61,338 nucleotides of DNA. Source: Paracoccaceae bacterium (GTDB taxonomy: Bacteria; Pseudomonadota; Alphaproteobacteria; Rhodobacterales; Rhodobacteraceae). Below are positions 38,115-46,282 of the stretch, in pieces; within the stretch, counting starts at the first letter, position 1, and each line of letters begins with the position of its first letter. The notes beneath the pieces were generated by a model. That model did not search any database and had not been told where the DNA came from. It saw nothing but the letters and a program-made list of their open reading frames with translations. The position numbers and the translations under genes were made by a program. The DNA is taken from assembly GCA_029862205.1 (NCBI GenBank), contig JAOTXT010000021.1, positions 1-61,338 of the forward strand, in the 5' to 3' direction.

Positions 38115-39335
38115 ATGTATGACGTCGAAAAAATCCGCGCCGATTTCCCGATCCTGTCGCGCCAGGTGAACGGGGTCGATCTGGTCTATCTGGATAACGG
38201 CGCCTCGGCCCAGAAACCGAAGGCGGTGATCGACGCGGTGACCAAGGCCTATTCGGAAGAATACGCCAATGTGCACCGGGGCTTGCATTTCCTCTCGAAC
38301 CTGGCGACCGAGAACTATGAGGCGGTGCGGGGCAAGATCGCCAACTTCCTTGGCGCGGCCTCGGAGGAAGAGATCATCCTGGCCTCGAACGCCACCGAGG
38401 GGATCAACCTGGTCTCCTACGGCTGGGCCGCGCCCAGGTTCGAGCCGGGCGACGAGATCATCGTCTCGGTCATGGAACACCACGCCAATATCGTGCCATG
38501 GCATTTCCTGCGCGAGCGCCAGGGGGCGGTCTTGAAGTGGGTCGATGTGGACGTGAACGGCGACCTGGACCCTGAGGCTGTGATCGCCGCGATCACGCCC
38601 CGGACCAAGCTGATCGCGGTGACGCATATGTCGAACGTGCTGGGCACGGTGGTCGACGTGAAGACCATCTGCCAGGCGGCGCGAGAGCGCGGGATCGCGA
38701 CCCTGCTCGATGGCAGCCAGGCGGCGGTGCATATGCCGGTCGACCTGGCCGATATCGGCTGCGATTTCTATGTCGTGACCGCCCACAAGCTCTATGGCCC
38801 GACCGGCGCCGGGGCGCTATATGCCCGCAAGGAGCGCCAGGCCGAGATGCACCCGTTCCATGGCGGCGGCGACATGATCAAGGAGGTGACGAAGGAGCGC
38901 ATCACCTATGCCGACGGGCCGATGAAGTTCGAGGCGGGCACGCCGAACATCGTCCAGGTGATCGGCTTCGGCGCCGCGATCGACTATCTGACCGGGCTCG
39001 GCATGGAGAATATCGCCGAGCATGAACGGGGCTTGCGCGATTATGCCCGGGACCGGCTGGACGGGCTGAACTGGCTGCAGGTCTACGGCAAGTCCAAGGG
39101 TAAGGGGGCGATCTTCTCGTTCAATCTGGAAGGGCCGGCGCACCCCCACGACATCTCGACGGTGATCGACCGCAAGGGCGTCGCGGTGCGCGCGGGCCAT
39201 CACTGCGCCCAGCCACTGATGACCCATCTGGGCGTGACCGCAACCTGCCGGGCCTCGTTCGGGCTCTACAACACCGAGGCCGAGGTCGACAAACTGGTCG
39301 AGTCGCTCGAGCTTTGCCACGAGCTGTTCGGATAG
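38115..39335 (+). CDS. sufS: Cysteine desulfurase SufS
   Basis: 406 residues, the group II form. N-terminus YDVEKIRADFPILSRQVNGVDLVYLDNGASAQKP, PLP lysine in FYVVTAHKLYGPTGAGALY, and the cysteine in GVTATCRASFGLYNTEAEVD. It transfers sulfur to the SufBCD scaffold through an acceptor such as SufE or SufU, which is not visible here. Last recognisable suf gene; sufA and sufT, which often follow in roseobacters, are absent from the next 600 bp. Confidence 0.97.
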   Translation: MYDVEKIRADFPILSRQVNGVDLVYLDNGASAQKPKAVIDAVTKAYSEEYANVHRGLHFLSNLATENYEAVRGKIANFLGAASEEEIILASNATEGINLVSYGWAAPRFEPGDEIIVSVMEHHANIVPWHFLRERQGAVLKWVDVDVNGDLDPEAVIAAITPRTKLIAVTHMSNVLGTVVDVKTICQAARERGIATLLDGSQAAVHMPVDLADIGCDFYVVTAHKLYGPTGAGALYARKERQAEMHPFHGGGDMIKEVTKERITYADGPMKFEAGTPNIVQVIGFGAAIDYLTGLGMENIAEHERGLRDYARDRLDGLNWLQVYGKSKGKGAIFSFNLEGPAHPHDISTVIDRKGVAVRAGHHCAQPLMTHLGVTATCRASFGLYNTEAEVDKLVESLELCHELFG

Positions 39336-39356
39336 GCGCCCGCCATGTGTCACCCC

Positions 39357-39419
39357 GTCATCCCCGCGCAAGCGGGGATCTTTGATCCCGGCGAGATTCC
39401 CGCCTTCGCGGGAATGACG
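39357..39419. repeat. Palindromic repeat pair D, copy 1
   Basis: GTCATCCCCGC/GCGGGGAT hairpin followed by GATTCCCGC/GCGGGAATGAC, a second type of paired hairpin. A diverged copy lies at 50040-50105. It separates sufS from the dipeptidase remnant. Confidence 0.7.
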
Positions 39420-39463
39420 ACGGTCCACATCACCGGTTCTTGCGACACATATCACATAACGCA

Positions 39464-39628
39464 ATGAGATCGTTGTTCCCAGCCATGCCGGGCTGGTTCC
39501 GGGACAACCGGGATTTCGGGAACGTCGCCGATGGCCTGCGCGGGATCGGCATGAGCGAGACCGAGGTCGCGGGCGTGATGGGCGAAAACTGGCTGAAGTT
39601 CTTCGACGAGAACTTCGGGCCAGCGTGA
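39464..39628 (+). pseudogene. C-terminal remnant of an M19 (renal) dipeptidase-like gene
   Basis: 55 residues: MRSLFPAMPGWFRDNRDFGN at the start and VAGVMGENWLKFFDENFGP at the end. This matches the last part of membrane dipeptidases, where a helix ends in xxGxNWLxxF. The metal-binding and catalytic regions that should lie upstream are gone; instead there are repeats on both sides (39357-39419 and 39646-39713). It may be an orphan left by deletion. An unrelated small protein cannot be excluded. Confidence 0.55.
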
Positions 39629-39645
39629 GTTGCCAGCGCATCTGT

Positions 39646-39713
39646 GTCTCGGCCGAGAGCCGGGACCTCGAGGGGTTCCGGTGGCCATCGAGGCCCCGGA
39701 TCAAGTCCGGCGC
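39646..39713. repeat. Bipartite palindromic repeat, copy 4 (inverted)
   Basis: A degenerate GTCTCGG/CCGGGAC hairpin at 39646-39666 and GCCCCGGA/TCCGGCGC at 39693-39713, in the same order as copy 2. More diverged than copies 1-3. Confidence 0.7.
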
Positions 39714-39763
39714 ATCGAGGCGGCCGGCCTTTCCCCTTTGGAGCGAGAACGGGCGAGACGGCC

Positions 39764-40810
39764 TCACCGCGCCCGATGCGCCTCACCGAATCCGCTTAGG
39801 AAGCTGCGCAAATTGTCGCCCAATTCGGGGCAGAGATAGCCGCCCTCCTGGACCAGGATCGTGGGCAGGCCGAGCTCGGCGATGCTGGCGGCGATGCGCC
39901 CGAAGCCCGGCGTCGTGACCGCCAGCCCCTGGAACGGATCACCCTCAAAGGCGTCGAGGCCGAGCGCCACGACCAGGATGTCGGCGGCGAAGGCCCCGAT
40001 CCGGGCCTTGGCCGCGTCCAAGGCCTCGAGGAACCCGTCATCGCCGGTGCCGCGCGCCAGCGGCAAGTTCAGGTTGGCGCCCTCGCCCGGGCCCTCGCCG
40101 CGTTCCTGCTCGTAGCCCCAGAAGAACGGATAGAACCGCTCGGGATGGGCGTGCAGCGACACGGTCAGCACATCGCCACGCGCATAGAAGATGCCCTGGG
40201 TGCCATTGCCGTGATGCACGTCCACGTCCAGGATCGCGGGGCGGCGCCCGGCGGCCAAGGCCCGCTCGGCCGCGATCGCGCTGTTGTTCAGGAAGCAGAA
40301 CCCACCGGCCATGTCCGCGTAAGCGTGGTGGCCGGGCGGGCGGGCCAATGCGTAGGCCGCCCCTGCCCCGGATAGCACCCCGCCCAGCACGTGGTCCGCC
40401 GCGCCCAGCGCGCTCTGCGCGCTCCAATAGGCCGCGTCCCAGGTCTCGGCCGAGATCGGGCAGGCCGTGTCGGCCTGGTGATAGCCCGCATGGCCGACCG
40501 CGGATTTCGGGTAGCTGGCGGCGTTGCGGTTGGGGTGGATATTCGGGATCACCTCGGCGGAAGCGCCAGGGATGTGCTGCCAACGCGCGTAGATGGTTTG
40601 CAGGAAGCGAATGTATTCGGACGTGTGGATCGCCGCCATCGGCGCCAGGCCCCGGTCCGCGGGTTCCTCGACCGCCAGGCCCAGCGCATTCACGGCGTCC
40701 AGCAGCATATCGACCCGGCCCGGCTGCTCCGGGTTGGGTTGCAGCGCCCCGGATGACAGAAAATGCTTCGGGTCATGGGTCTTCTGGATCGGATGATAGA
40801 ATGTTTTCAT
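39764..40810 (-). CDS. Histone deacetylase-family amidohydrolase, polyamine deacetylase-like
   Basis: 348 residues. Zn-dependent deacetylase fold with RPPGHHAYADMAGGFCFLNN (His pair of the charge relay), DVDVHHGNGTQGIFY (Asp and His zinc ligands), LGLDAFEGDPFQGL (second Asp ligand) and QEGGYLCPELGDNL. The length and start FYHPIQKTHDPKHFLSSGAL are those of bacterial acetylpolyamine amidohydrolases, which remove acetyl groups from polyamines. It is coupled to a GNAT gene, whose stop overlaps its start, so acetylation and deacetylation may be paired. Confidence 0.85.
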   Translation of the reverse strand: MKTFYHPIQKTHDPKHFLSSGALQPNPEQPGRVDMLLDAVNALGLAVEEPADRGLAPMAAIHTSEYIRFLQTIYARWQHIPGASAEVIPNIHPNRNAASYPKSAVGHAGYHQADTACPISAETWDAAYWSAQSALGAADHVLGGVLSGAGAAYALARPPGHHAYADMAGGFCFLNNSAIAAERALAAGRRPAILDVDVHHGNGTQGIFYARGDVLTVSLHAHPERFYPFFWGYEQERGEGPGEGANLNLPLARGTGDDGFLEALDAAKARIGAFAADILVVALGLDAFEGDPFQGLAVTTPGFGRIAASIAELGLPTILVQEGGYLCPELGDNLRSFLSGFGEAHRAR

Positions 40811-41298
40811 TAGGTTCCTACCAATTCCTCAAGTGCGGTTCCCTCGACCCAATAGGCCCGCTCGTTCGGGTCCGTCCGGAAGCCGAGGCGCCGGTAGAAG
40901 GCCAGCGCGTCCCGGTTGTCGTCATGGACGGCCAGGCGCAGATAGACCGCCTCCCAGGCAGCGGCCTGGTGCAGGACCGCCGCGATCAGGCGCCGGCCGA
41001 GGCCGAGACCCCGCGCCTCGGGTGCCAGATAGAGGTCCTGCAGATAGACCCCGGGCCGCCGGCGGAGCGTAGAGAATTCCGGGAAGTAGACCGCGAGGCC
41101 CAGCGCCCACCCGCCGCGCTCGGCGATCAGAGCGTCGAAGAGCGGGCGCGCGCCGAAGCCGTGGCGCGCCAACGCGGCCGCGTCGTTTGCCGCCGGGCTT
41201 TCATAGCCGATCTCGGCCGAAAGGGCCGCCAGCATCCGGCTGAGCTCGGGCACATCTGCCTCGGCCGCCGAGCGGATCACAAGGTCATCGTCCTTCAT
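40810..41298 (-). CDS. GNAT family N-acetyltransferase
   Basis: 162 residues from the ATG at 41298. GNAT motif A is visible as LYLAPEARGLGLGRRLIAAVLHQA (acetyl-CoA pyrophosphate loop), preceded by PGVYLQD and followed by YLRLAVHDDNRDALAFYRRLGF. The substrate is not known, but the TAATG overlap with the deacetylase gene suggests a polyamine or similar amine. Divergent from the oxidoreductase at 41402. Confidence 0.85.
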   Translation of the reverse strand: MKDDDLVIRSAAEADVPELSRMLAALSAEIGYESPAANDAAALARHGFGARPLFDALIAERGGWALGLAVYFPEFSTLRRRPGVYLQDLYLAPEARGLGLGRRLIAAVLHQAAAWEAVYLRLAVHDDNRDALAFYRRLGFRTDPNERAYWVEGTALEELVGT

Positions 41299-41401
41299 GG
41301 TCCACGCATCTAACCGGGATCGGCGGCGGCACTCAACCTGGGCTGCGTCGAGCCGCCCAACCGGGGTTGCAAATCGCACGCCTTGCGGATCGGATGACGG
41401 G

Positions 41402-42541
41402 ATGGACGGGACAGCGGACATTCTGGTCATCGGCGCGGGCATTGCGGGGGCTTCTGCCGCCTGGGCTCTGTCCGTAAATGCCGAGGTGGTCCTGCTCGAG
41501 ACGGAGGATCAGCCGGGCTATCACACGACCGGGCGGTCGGCGGCGCTCTTCACCGAGACCTATGGCAACGCGGTAATCCGCCGGCTGACCTCGGCGGGGC
41601 GCGGGTTCTTCAAGGACCCGCCGGAGGGGTTCGGAGACCATCCGTTGCTGACGCCGCGCGGGGCGCTGTTCCTGGCGCGTCCGGACCAAATCACTGCCCT
41701 GGATGCCGCCGAGGCGGAAGTGCGGGCAACCGCGCCGCCAGGCGTTGCCCCGGTCGAGCGGTTGGGATCTGACGAGGTCGTTCGTGCGAACGGCGCGATC
41801 CGGCCCGGTTATGCCGCCGGCGGCCTGCTGGAGCCGGCTGCCGAGGATATCGATGTCCATGCGCTCCATACCGGGTTTCTGCGAGGGCTGAGAGCGCGCG
41901 GCAGCCGGGTGGTGACTGGCGCCAAGGTGCAAGCCTTGACCCGCGCCGTCGGTATCTGGACCGCCGAGACCAAGGCCGGAGACTTCGCGGCGCGTGTGGT
42001 GGTCAACGCGGCGGGCGCCTGGTGCGACGAGGTCGCCGCCCTAGCAGGCGCCACCCCGGTGGGGCTGGTGCCGAAGCGGCGGACCGCCTTCACCTTCGAT
42101 CCGCCCGATGGCTTGGACCCGGGCGGATGGCCCGCCACCATCGACGTGGACGAGCAGTTCTTCTTCCGTCCGGATGCGGGGCGAATCATGGGCTCGCCCG
42201 CCGACGAGACCCCCTCGCCCCCCTGCGACGCCCAGCCGGACGAGATGGATCTGGCTCTGGGCGCCCACCGGATCGAGCAGGCGACCGTGCTGCAAGTGCG
42301 CCGGCTGGTCACCAAATGGGCGGGGCTGCGCTGCTTCGTTGCGGACAAAACGCCCGTGGTGGGGTTCGACGATGCGGCCGAGGGGTTCTTCTGGCTCGCC
42401 GGCCAGGGCGGCTATGGCATCCAGACATCACCGGCGCTGGGACGCGCTGCGGCGGCGCTGATCACGGAGGGCGACTTGCCAGGCGATCTGGCCGCGCGGG
42501 GGCTTGAGAAATCCATGCTGGCGCCGGAACGGTTGAGATAG
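41402..42541 (+). CDS. FAD-dependent amino-acid oxidoreductase, D-arginine dehydrogenase-like
   Basis: 379 residues from the ATG at 41402. DAO fold: ADILVIGAGIAGASAAWAL (dinucleotide binding), then GYHTTGRSAALFTETYGN, which is characteristic of DauA-type D-arginine dehydrogenases and related D-amino-acid oxidases, VVNAAGAWCDEVA, and the C-terminal GFFWLAGQGGYGIQTSPALG. It oxidises an amino acid with FAD; D-arginine or another basic D-amino acid is the best guess. Divergent from the GNAT gene; 27 bp upstream of the following gene. Confidence 0.8.
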   Translation: MDGTADILVIGAGIAGASAAWALSVNAEVVLLETEDQPGYHTTGRSAALFTETYGNAVIRRLTSAGRGFFKDPPEGFGDHPLLTPRGALFLARPDQITALDAAEAEVRATAPPGVAPVERLGSDEVVRANGAIRPGYAAGGLLEPAAEDIDVHALHTGFLRGLRARGSRVVTGAKVQALTRAVGIWTAETKAGDFAARVVVNAAGAWCDEVAALAGATPVGLVPKRRTAFTFDPPDGLDPGGWPATIDVDEQFFFRPDAGRIMGSPADETPSPPCDAQPDEMDLALGAHRIEQATVLQVRRLVTKWAGLRCFVADKTPVVGFDDAAEGFFWLAGQGGYGIQTSPALGRAAAALITEGDLPGDLAARGLEKSMLAPERLR

Positions 42542-42568
42542 GGTCGGCTGAGATAACGGAGGGACAAC

Positions 42569-43504
42569 ATGCCGAAGCAAGACAAGGTCATCATCACCTG
42601 CGCGGTCACGGGCTCGATCCACACCCCCACCATGTCGCCGCATCTGCCGGTGACGCCGGACGAGATCGCCTCGGACGCAGTGGCCGCGGCGGAAGCGGGG
42701 GCGGCGATCCTGCATTTGCATGCCCGCGACCCGGAGACCGGCAAGCCCAGCGGCGACCCAGCCGAGTTCATGAAATTCCTGCCCCGCATCAAGCAGCAGT
42801 CGAAGGCTGTGGTGAACGTCACCACCGGCGGCGGCCAGGGGATGAGCGTCGACGAGCGCATCGCCGCGGCGGTCCATGCCAGCCCCGAGATGACCTCGCT
42901 GAACATGGGCTCGATGAATTTCGGCCTCTTCCCGATGCTGAACCGCTATCAGGAGTTCCAGCACGAATGGGAGCGCCAGCACCTGGAATCCTCGCGCGAC
43001 TGGATCTTCCGCAACACGTTCGCCGATATCGAGCGCATCCTGAAGGAACTGGGCGAGGGCCACGGCGTGCGGTTCGAATTCGAGTGCTACGATGTGGGGC
43101 ACCTCTACAGCCTGGCCCATTTCCTGGACCGGGGCCTGGTGAAGCCGCCGCTGTTCGTGCAGACGATCTTCGGCATCCTGGGCGGGATCGGCGCCGACGA
43201 GGAAAACGTGCTGCATATGCGCCGGATCGCCAACAAGCTGTTCGGCAATGATTACCGCTGGTCGATCCTCGCCGCCGGCCGCCACCAGATGCCGCTTTGC
43301 ACGCAGGCCGCCACCATGGGCGCCAATGTGCGGGTGGGGCTGGAGGACTCGCTCTATCTCGGCAAGGGGGAACTGGCCCCATCGAACGCCGCCCAGGTGG
43401 CAAAAATCCGGCGTATCCTGGAGGATCTGTCGCTGGAGATCGCGACCCCGGACGAGGCGCGCGGGATGCTGGCCTTGAAGGGCGGGGATCAGGTGGCGTT
43501 CTGA
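42569..43504 (+). CDS. Beta-keto acid cleavage enzyme (BKACE, DUF849)
   Basis: 311 residues. TIM barrel with VIITCAVTGSIHTPTMSPHLPVTP, the zinc-binding HLHARDPETGKPSGD, and NVTTGGGQGMSVDERI, and further metal or substrate residues in FECYDVGHLYSL. The family cleaves 3-keto acids with acetyl-CoA to give acetoacetate and a CoA ester; the substrate varies. Probably co-transcribed with the oxidoreductase, which could feed it. Its last 25 bases recur at 44769-44793. Confidence 0.9.
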   Translation: MPKQDKVIITCAVTGSIHTPTMSPHLPVTPDEIASDAVAAAEAGAAILHLHARDPETGKPSGDPAEFMKFLPRIKQQSKAVVNVTTGGGQGMSVDERIAAAVHASPEMTSLNMGSMNFGLFPMLNRYQEFQHEWERQHLESSRDWIFRNTFADIERILKELGEGHGVRFEFECYDVGHLYSLAHFLDRGLVKPPLFVQTIFGILGGIGADEENVLHMRRIANKLFGNDYRWSILAAGRHQMPLCTQAATMGANVRVGLEDSLYLGKGELAPSNAAQVAKIRRILEDLSLEIATPDEARGMLALKGGDQVAF

Positions 43505-43506
43505 GG
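43482..43506 (+). repeat. 3' end of BKACE gene, original of the duplicated 25 bp
   Basis: The 25-bp stretch from GCGGGGATCAGG to TTCTGAGG spans the final codons and TGA. A second copy with one mismatch lies at 44769-44793, so the cytochrome and SRPBCC genes lie between two copies of a gene end. Confidence 0.8.
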
Positions 43507-43606
43507 CCTCGCGCCAACCAGGCTGCGCCGGGATTGATCGATCTCAAGCCGAAGCCGTCTTTCCCGTAGCAAGCTCGAGCGCGAAATCACCGCTCAGGAG
43601 CTCGCG

Positions 43607-44122
43607 ATGGGTAAGGGTATTATTCTGGCAATCTCGATCGGCGTCGCTGTCAGCCCAACGGCCGCACACGCCGAAGCGAACTATGACGAAGTCACCTTGC
43701 GCGGCGCATGGGAATACCATGAGGCCTGCGCAGTCTGTCACGGTCCCGACGGCGCCGGCGGGGGCGCCATGGGTGCGATCCTGAAAGTCCCGCCACCCGA
43801 TCTCACCACGCTTTCCGAAAGGAACGGCGGGGTCTTTCCCTTTGACCGCGTGTTCCAAGTGATCGATGGGCGCGTGCCGGTCGAGGGTCACGGTAGCACG
43901 GACATGCCGGTCTGGGGTCGCACGTTCCGCAGCGAGGCCTATAGCAGCGGCGGGGCGGGGATCTTCCGCGCCGATCCGAGCGTGCTGGTCGCCGGCCGGA
44001 TTTACGCGCTGGCGCAATATCTTCGCGCGATCCAGGGCGGGAAGAAGGTGCCTTTGGTCGAGCCGTCACGTCCCCGGCGGCACTTTCCCAGCGACATCCC
44101 GGTCTGGCCGGAGAAACGGTAG
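43607..44122 (+). CDS. Secreted single-haem cytochrome c
   Basis: 171 residues. Sec signal peptide MGKGIILAISIGVAVSPTAAHA, then one haem site CAVCH (residues 41-45) in a class I cytochrome context (YHEACAVCHGPDGAGGGAMGAI). The methionine ligand is likely in DMPVWGRTF. It would carry electrons in the periplasm; the partner is unknown. A good ribosome site is not obvious, but the start follows 99 bp after the BKACE stop. Confidence 0.85.
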   Translation: MGKGIILAISIGVAVSPTAAHAEANYDEVTLRGAWEYHEACAVCHGPDGAGGGAMGAILKVPPPDLTTLSERNGGVFPFDRVFQVIDGRVPVEGHGSTDMPVWGRTFRSEAYSSGGAGIFRADPSVLVAGRIYALAQYLRAIQGGKKVPLVEPSRPRRHFPSDIPVWPEKR

Positions 44123-44283
44123 AGCAAGGCGTATCGGCGAAGGACAATTGGCGCATTCCTGGAAGCCGCTGAGGCATTCATGCCGGTGCCCTCGCTTCGG
44201 GACTTGAAGACGAATGGACCGCTTCGCCGATCGCGCGTAACCTGGCGGCACACACTCACTTTTGGATCAAGGCGAGGCCAGAC

Positions 44284-44718
44284 ATGCAGAACGAACAGCA
44301 CCAGCAAGAGCACGACCGCTTGCGCCGCATGGTTTCGCTGCCACGGCCGCCGGCGGAGGTTTGGGCCGAGGTCGGCGGGTTCGGACAGATCGCTGATTGG
44401 CATCCGCTGATCGCCTCGGTCGAGCTGACCGAGATCGAGGGGGATGCCTACCGGCACCTCACGACCACCGATGGGGAGATTTTCTTCGAGCGGCTGATCG
44501 AGACCGGCGATCACCACATTACCTACGAGATCGTCGACGGCCCCCTGCCTGCCTCGGACTACCGCGCGACCTTCAGTTGCGTGGCCGAGGAAGGCGGCTG
44601 CCACATCTTCTGGTCGGCCTATTTCATTCCGGACGAAGCGGCGCCGGAGCTGTCGGACAAGATCATTTCGAAGTTTTACGAGATCGGTTTGGACGCGCTG
44701 AGGGAGCGGTTCGCCTGA
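44284..44718 (+). CDS. SRPBCC family protein
   Basis: 144 residues. The helix-grip fold of START/Bet v1-like proteins is suggested by RMVSLPRPPAEVWAEVGGFGQIADWHPLI and the strand EGGCHIFWSAYFIPDEAAPEL. Such proteins bind hydrophobic ligands or act as polyketide cyclases or dehydratases. No partner is obvious. It lies between the cytochrome gene and the second copy of the BKACE tail, so it belongs to the possibly inserted module. Confidence 0.8.
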   Translation: MQNEQHQQEHDRLRRMVSLPRPPAEVWAEVGGFGQIADWHPLIASVELTEIEGDAYRHLTTTDGEIFFERLIETGDHHITYEIVDGPLPASDYRATFSCVAEEGGCHIFWSAYFIPDEAAPELSDKIISKFYEIGLDALRERFA

Positions 44719-44768
44719 GCGGCTGCGCGCCGCTCTGAAGGGAGCCCACGAGATTCCGCAGTCATAGA

Positions 44769-44793
44769 GCGGGGATCAGGTGGGGTTCTGAGG
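44769..44793 (+). repeat. Duplicated BKACE 3' end, copy 2
   Basis: Matches 43482-43506 at 24 of 25 positions (GGGG for GGCG). It is direct and lies downstream of the SRPBCC gene, just where GC content falls. It also contains the stop of a short minus-strand frame starting at 44958. Confidence 0.8.
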
Positions 44794-44958
44794 TGCCGTC
44801 AATTGGATCACAAGCGCACCTTGCCGATCGTCGGCGATGCGCAGACTAAGCCGACGTTCGGTCGCTCGTTCAGAAGTGCGTCTCGATGGCGAGCTTGAGA
44901 CGATAGCGAGCGCCAAATCTTCGAACGAGTTGCCATCGGGCATGGAAAAACGGATCAT
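44776..44958 (-). CDS. Small hypothetical ORF behind the interrupted membrane gene
   Basis: 60 residues, MIRFSMPDGNSFEDLALAIV at the start. Its ATG follows the stop of the interrupted membrane-protein gene (TAA at 44963-44965) by 4 bp, as expected for a coupled pair. It ends inside the duplicated BKACE tail, which suggests it is truncated by that event. No family recognised; it may not be expressed. Confidence 0.3.
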   Translation of the reverse strand: MIRFSMPDGNSFEDLALAIVSSSPSRRTSERATERRLSLRIADDRQGALVIQLTAPQNPT

Positions 44959-44962
44959 CTTC

Positions 44963-45094
44963 TTAGCTCATCAGCAATCTGCGAAAATAGTATAGAAGAG
45001 AAAAGAAGTAGTATGCGAATACCCCCCATAAAAATGTGAAAATTGCAGCTATATATATAAAATAATAATCCATTATAAATTCTTCCCGAATTCC
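44963..45094 (-). pseudogene. C-terminal part of an AT-rich membrane-protein gene split by the IS1-like element
   Basis: Read on the minus strand after the insertion site, the frame continues EEFIMDYYFIYIAAIFTFLW and ends in a TAA at 44963-44965. Joined to 47503-47798 through one copy of CGAATTCC it gives a 139-residue protein with about four membrane helices. AT-rich (far below the genome average), so probably acquired. The last helices end in FFSLLYYFRRLLMS. Confidence 0.75.
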
Positions 45095-45129
45095 GGTGCT
45101 GTCCTAAATAGGACACTCGATTATTCATC

Positions 45130-46022
45130 TTAGGACACTCCGCCGTCAATCACCCGGAACCGGCCAACCATCCGGCCAGCGGGCTTGTGGTCATCCGGGT
45201 TGCTCGCCGCCTCGATCAGTTCCTCGATTGACCAGACGTGATCGGAGACGCCCAACTCCATCGCTGGTGTGACGCGGAGCGTTTCATGGATGCGGCACAG
45301 GTTGTAGTGGGCGACAAAGAGGCCGACCGCCGCCTTGTGGTTTGTCAGCGTTTTGCTGAACCCGGAGGTCAGCCGCGTAAAACGCCGCTGTTGCATCCGA
45401 AAGGTCAAATTCGACCGCTCGACATAGCTGTGCTGGTCAGGAACCCTACCGGGAAGCCGCTGACCACTCGCTTGGATACGGATACTACCTTGCCTGGCGA
45501 GTAGCGACGTGCGGCGTTTACTGGCGGCTCGCCTACTACCTTCTTGACGATCTGCGCGTAGTGAGCGTCGCGACCGAAAGCGTCAGCGATGGCCTGTTCA
45601 TAGGGCAGGAAGGCATCAGTGTTGATCTGCATGTAGTCACTGACGCGCTCGCGCAGGTCCCAGACGAAGGCGCGGGTGTTATCGCCATCGCGCTTGCCGA
45701 CCCGGTAGGCGACGATGGCTTTGCTGTCAGCATCCAGGGCGGTGAACGTGTATTGGTCGCCTTTCTCGTTCCCATCCTCGGGCTTCGTGCGCTTCTGCTT
45801 CTTGCCGACGTAGGCCCAGACCTCATCCAACTCCAAGATGCGCGTATCTAGGTTGCGGAACAGATGGTCGTGCAGCCCGGCGCAGCCGTCGCCGATCCGC
45901 GCGCCTAAGCGCATGATCGTGTCACGGTGCGCTCCGGTCATCCGCTCGGTCGCGCGGATGCTATTGCCCTCGGTCAATGCGGCGATGATTTGAGCCTGGC
46001 GCTCAAGGGGAAGGATGTTCAT
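45130..46022 (-). pseudogene. IS1-family transposase, frameshifted
   Basis: The first frame (ATG at 46022) has the N-terminal helix-turn-helix IIAALTEGNSIRATERMTGA, the first catalytic Asp in LELDEVWAYVGKKQKR and the second in QINTDAFLPYEQAI. It then shifts: the catalytic Glu lies in another frame, in SYVERSNLTFRMQQRRFTRL. The junction is near 45450 (plus-strand sequence CTACCGGGAAGCC), where adding one base on the coding strand would restore the reading. IS1 uses a programmed shift between InsA and InsB, but early in the gene at A6C, which is not found here. So the enzyme is most likely dead. Confidence 0.75.
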
Positions 46023-46108
46023 TGCTGACCCCAATCTTGTCGGAATCGAGCAATGCGCGTATATAGAGAGTTGCGGTCATCGCGGGGCTCAATCCCGTGT
46101 TGATCTCA

Positions 46109-46140
46109 GGGTCCGAGGCTGTTCGCGCAACTTCGGACCC
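46109..46140 (-). promoter_or_regulatory. Hairpin in the transposase leader
   Basis: Stem GGGTCCGA/TCGGACCC with a 16-base loop, between the tRNA-like sequence and the transposase start, 87 bp upstream of the ATG. Perfect 8-bp pairing. Confidence 0.55.
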
Positions 46141-46152
46141 GACTAAGCTAGG

Positions 46153-46225
46153 TTCCCCGACCAGGATTCGGACCTGGACCTCCGCAGTTGTAAGGCCGGG
46201 CGTCCTACCGTTAGACCACCGGGGA
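46153..46225 (-). tRNA. tRNA-like sequence, possibly degenerate
   Basis: Read on the minus strand: acceptor stem TCCCCGG/TCGGGGA, D-arm GTCT..GGAC, T-arm CCAGG-TCCGAAT-CCTGG and a discriminator A followed by CC. That is 73 nt with 7, 4 and 5 bp stems in the right places. The anticodon loop would be CTTACAA, as in tRNA-Val (TAC), but the anticodon stem hardly pairs, and the T-loop has C for the second T. So it is either a decaying tRNA or a structured leader that only resembles one. It lies inside the mobile element upstream of the transposase and on the same strand. Confidence 0.45.
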
Positions 46226-46239
46226 TCGGCGCCGATTCA

Positions 46240-46282
46240 GGGCCGTTGGCGATGCCTTTAGACGGGATCACGCCAACGGCCC
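46240..46282. promoter_or_regulatory. 12-bp perfect inverted repeat in the IS leader
   Basis: GGGCCGTTGGCG, 19-base loop, CGCCAACGGCCC. On the minus strand it follows immediately on the small leader ORF (its stop lies in the loop) and precedes the tRNA-like sequence. It could be a terminator or attenuator, but no T run follows. Confidence 0.6.

Noticed and set aside
45405-45480. Programmed frameshift joining the two transposase parts
   Set aside because: The family's known slippery A6C site is absent at this place and the shift falls far downstream of the InsA/InsB junction; a simple base loss explains it.
45095-46080. Simple IS ending just after the transposase start
   Set aside because: No copy of the 12-bp inverted repeat is found near 46080, whereas the repeat and the matching target duplication are at 47491-47510.
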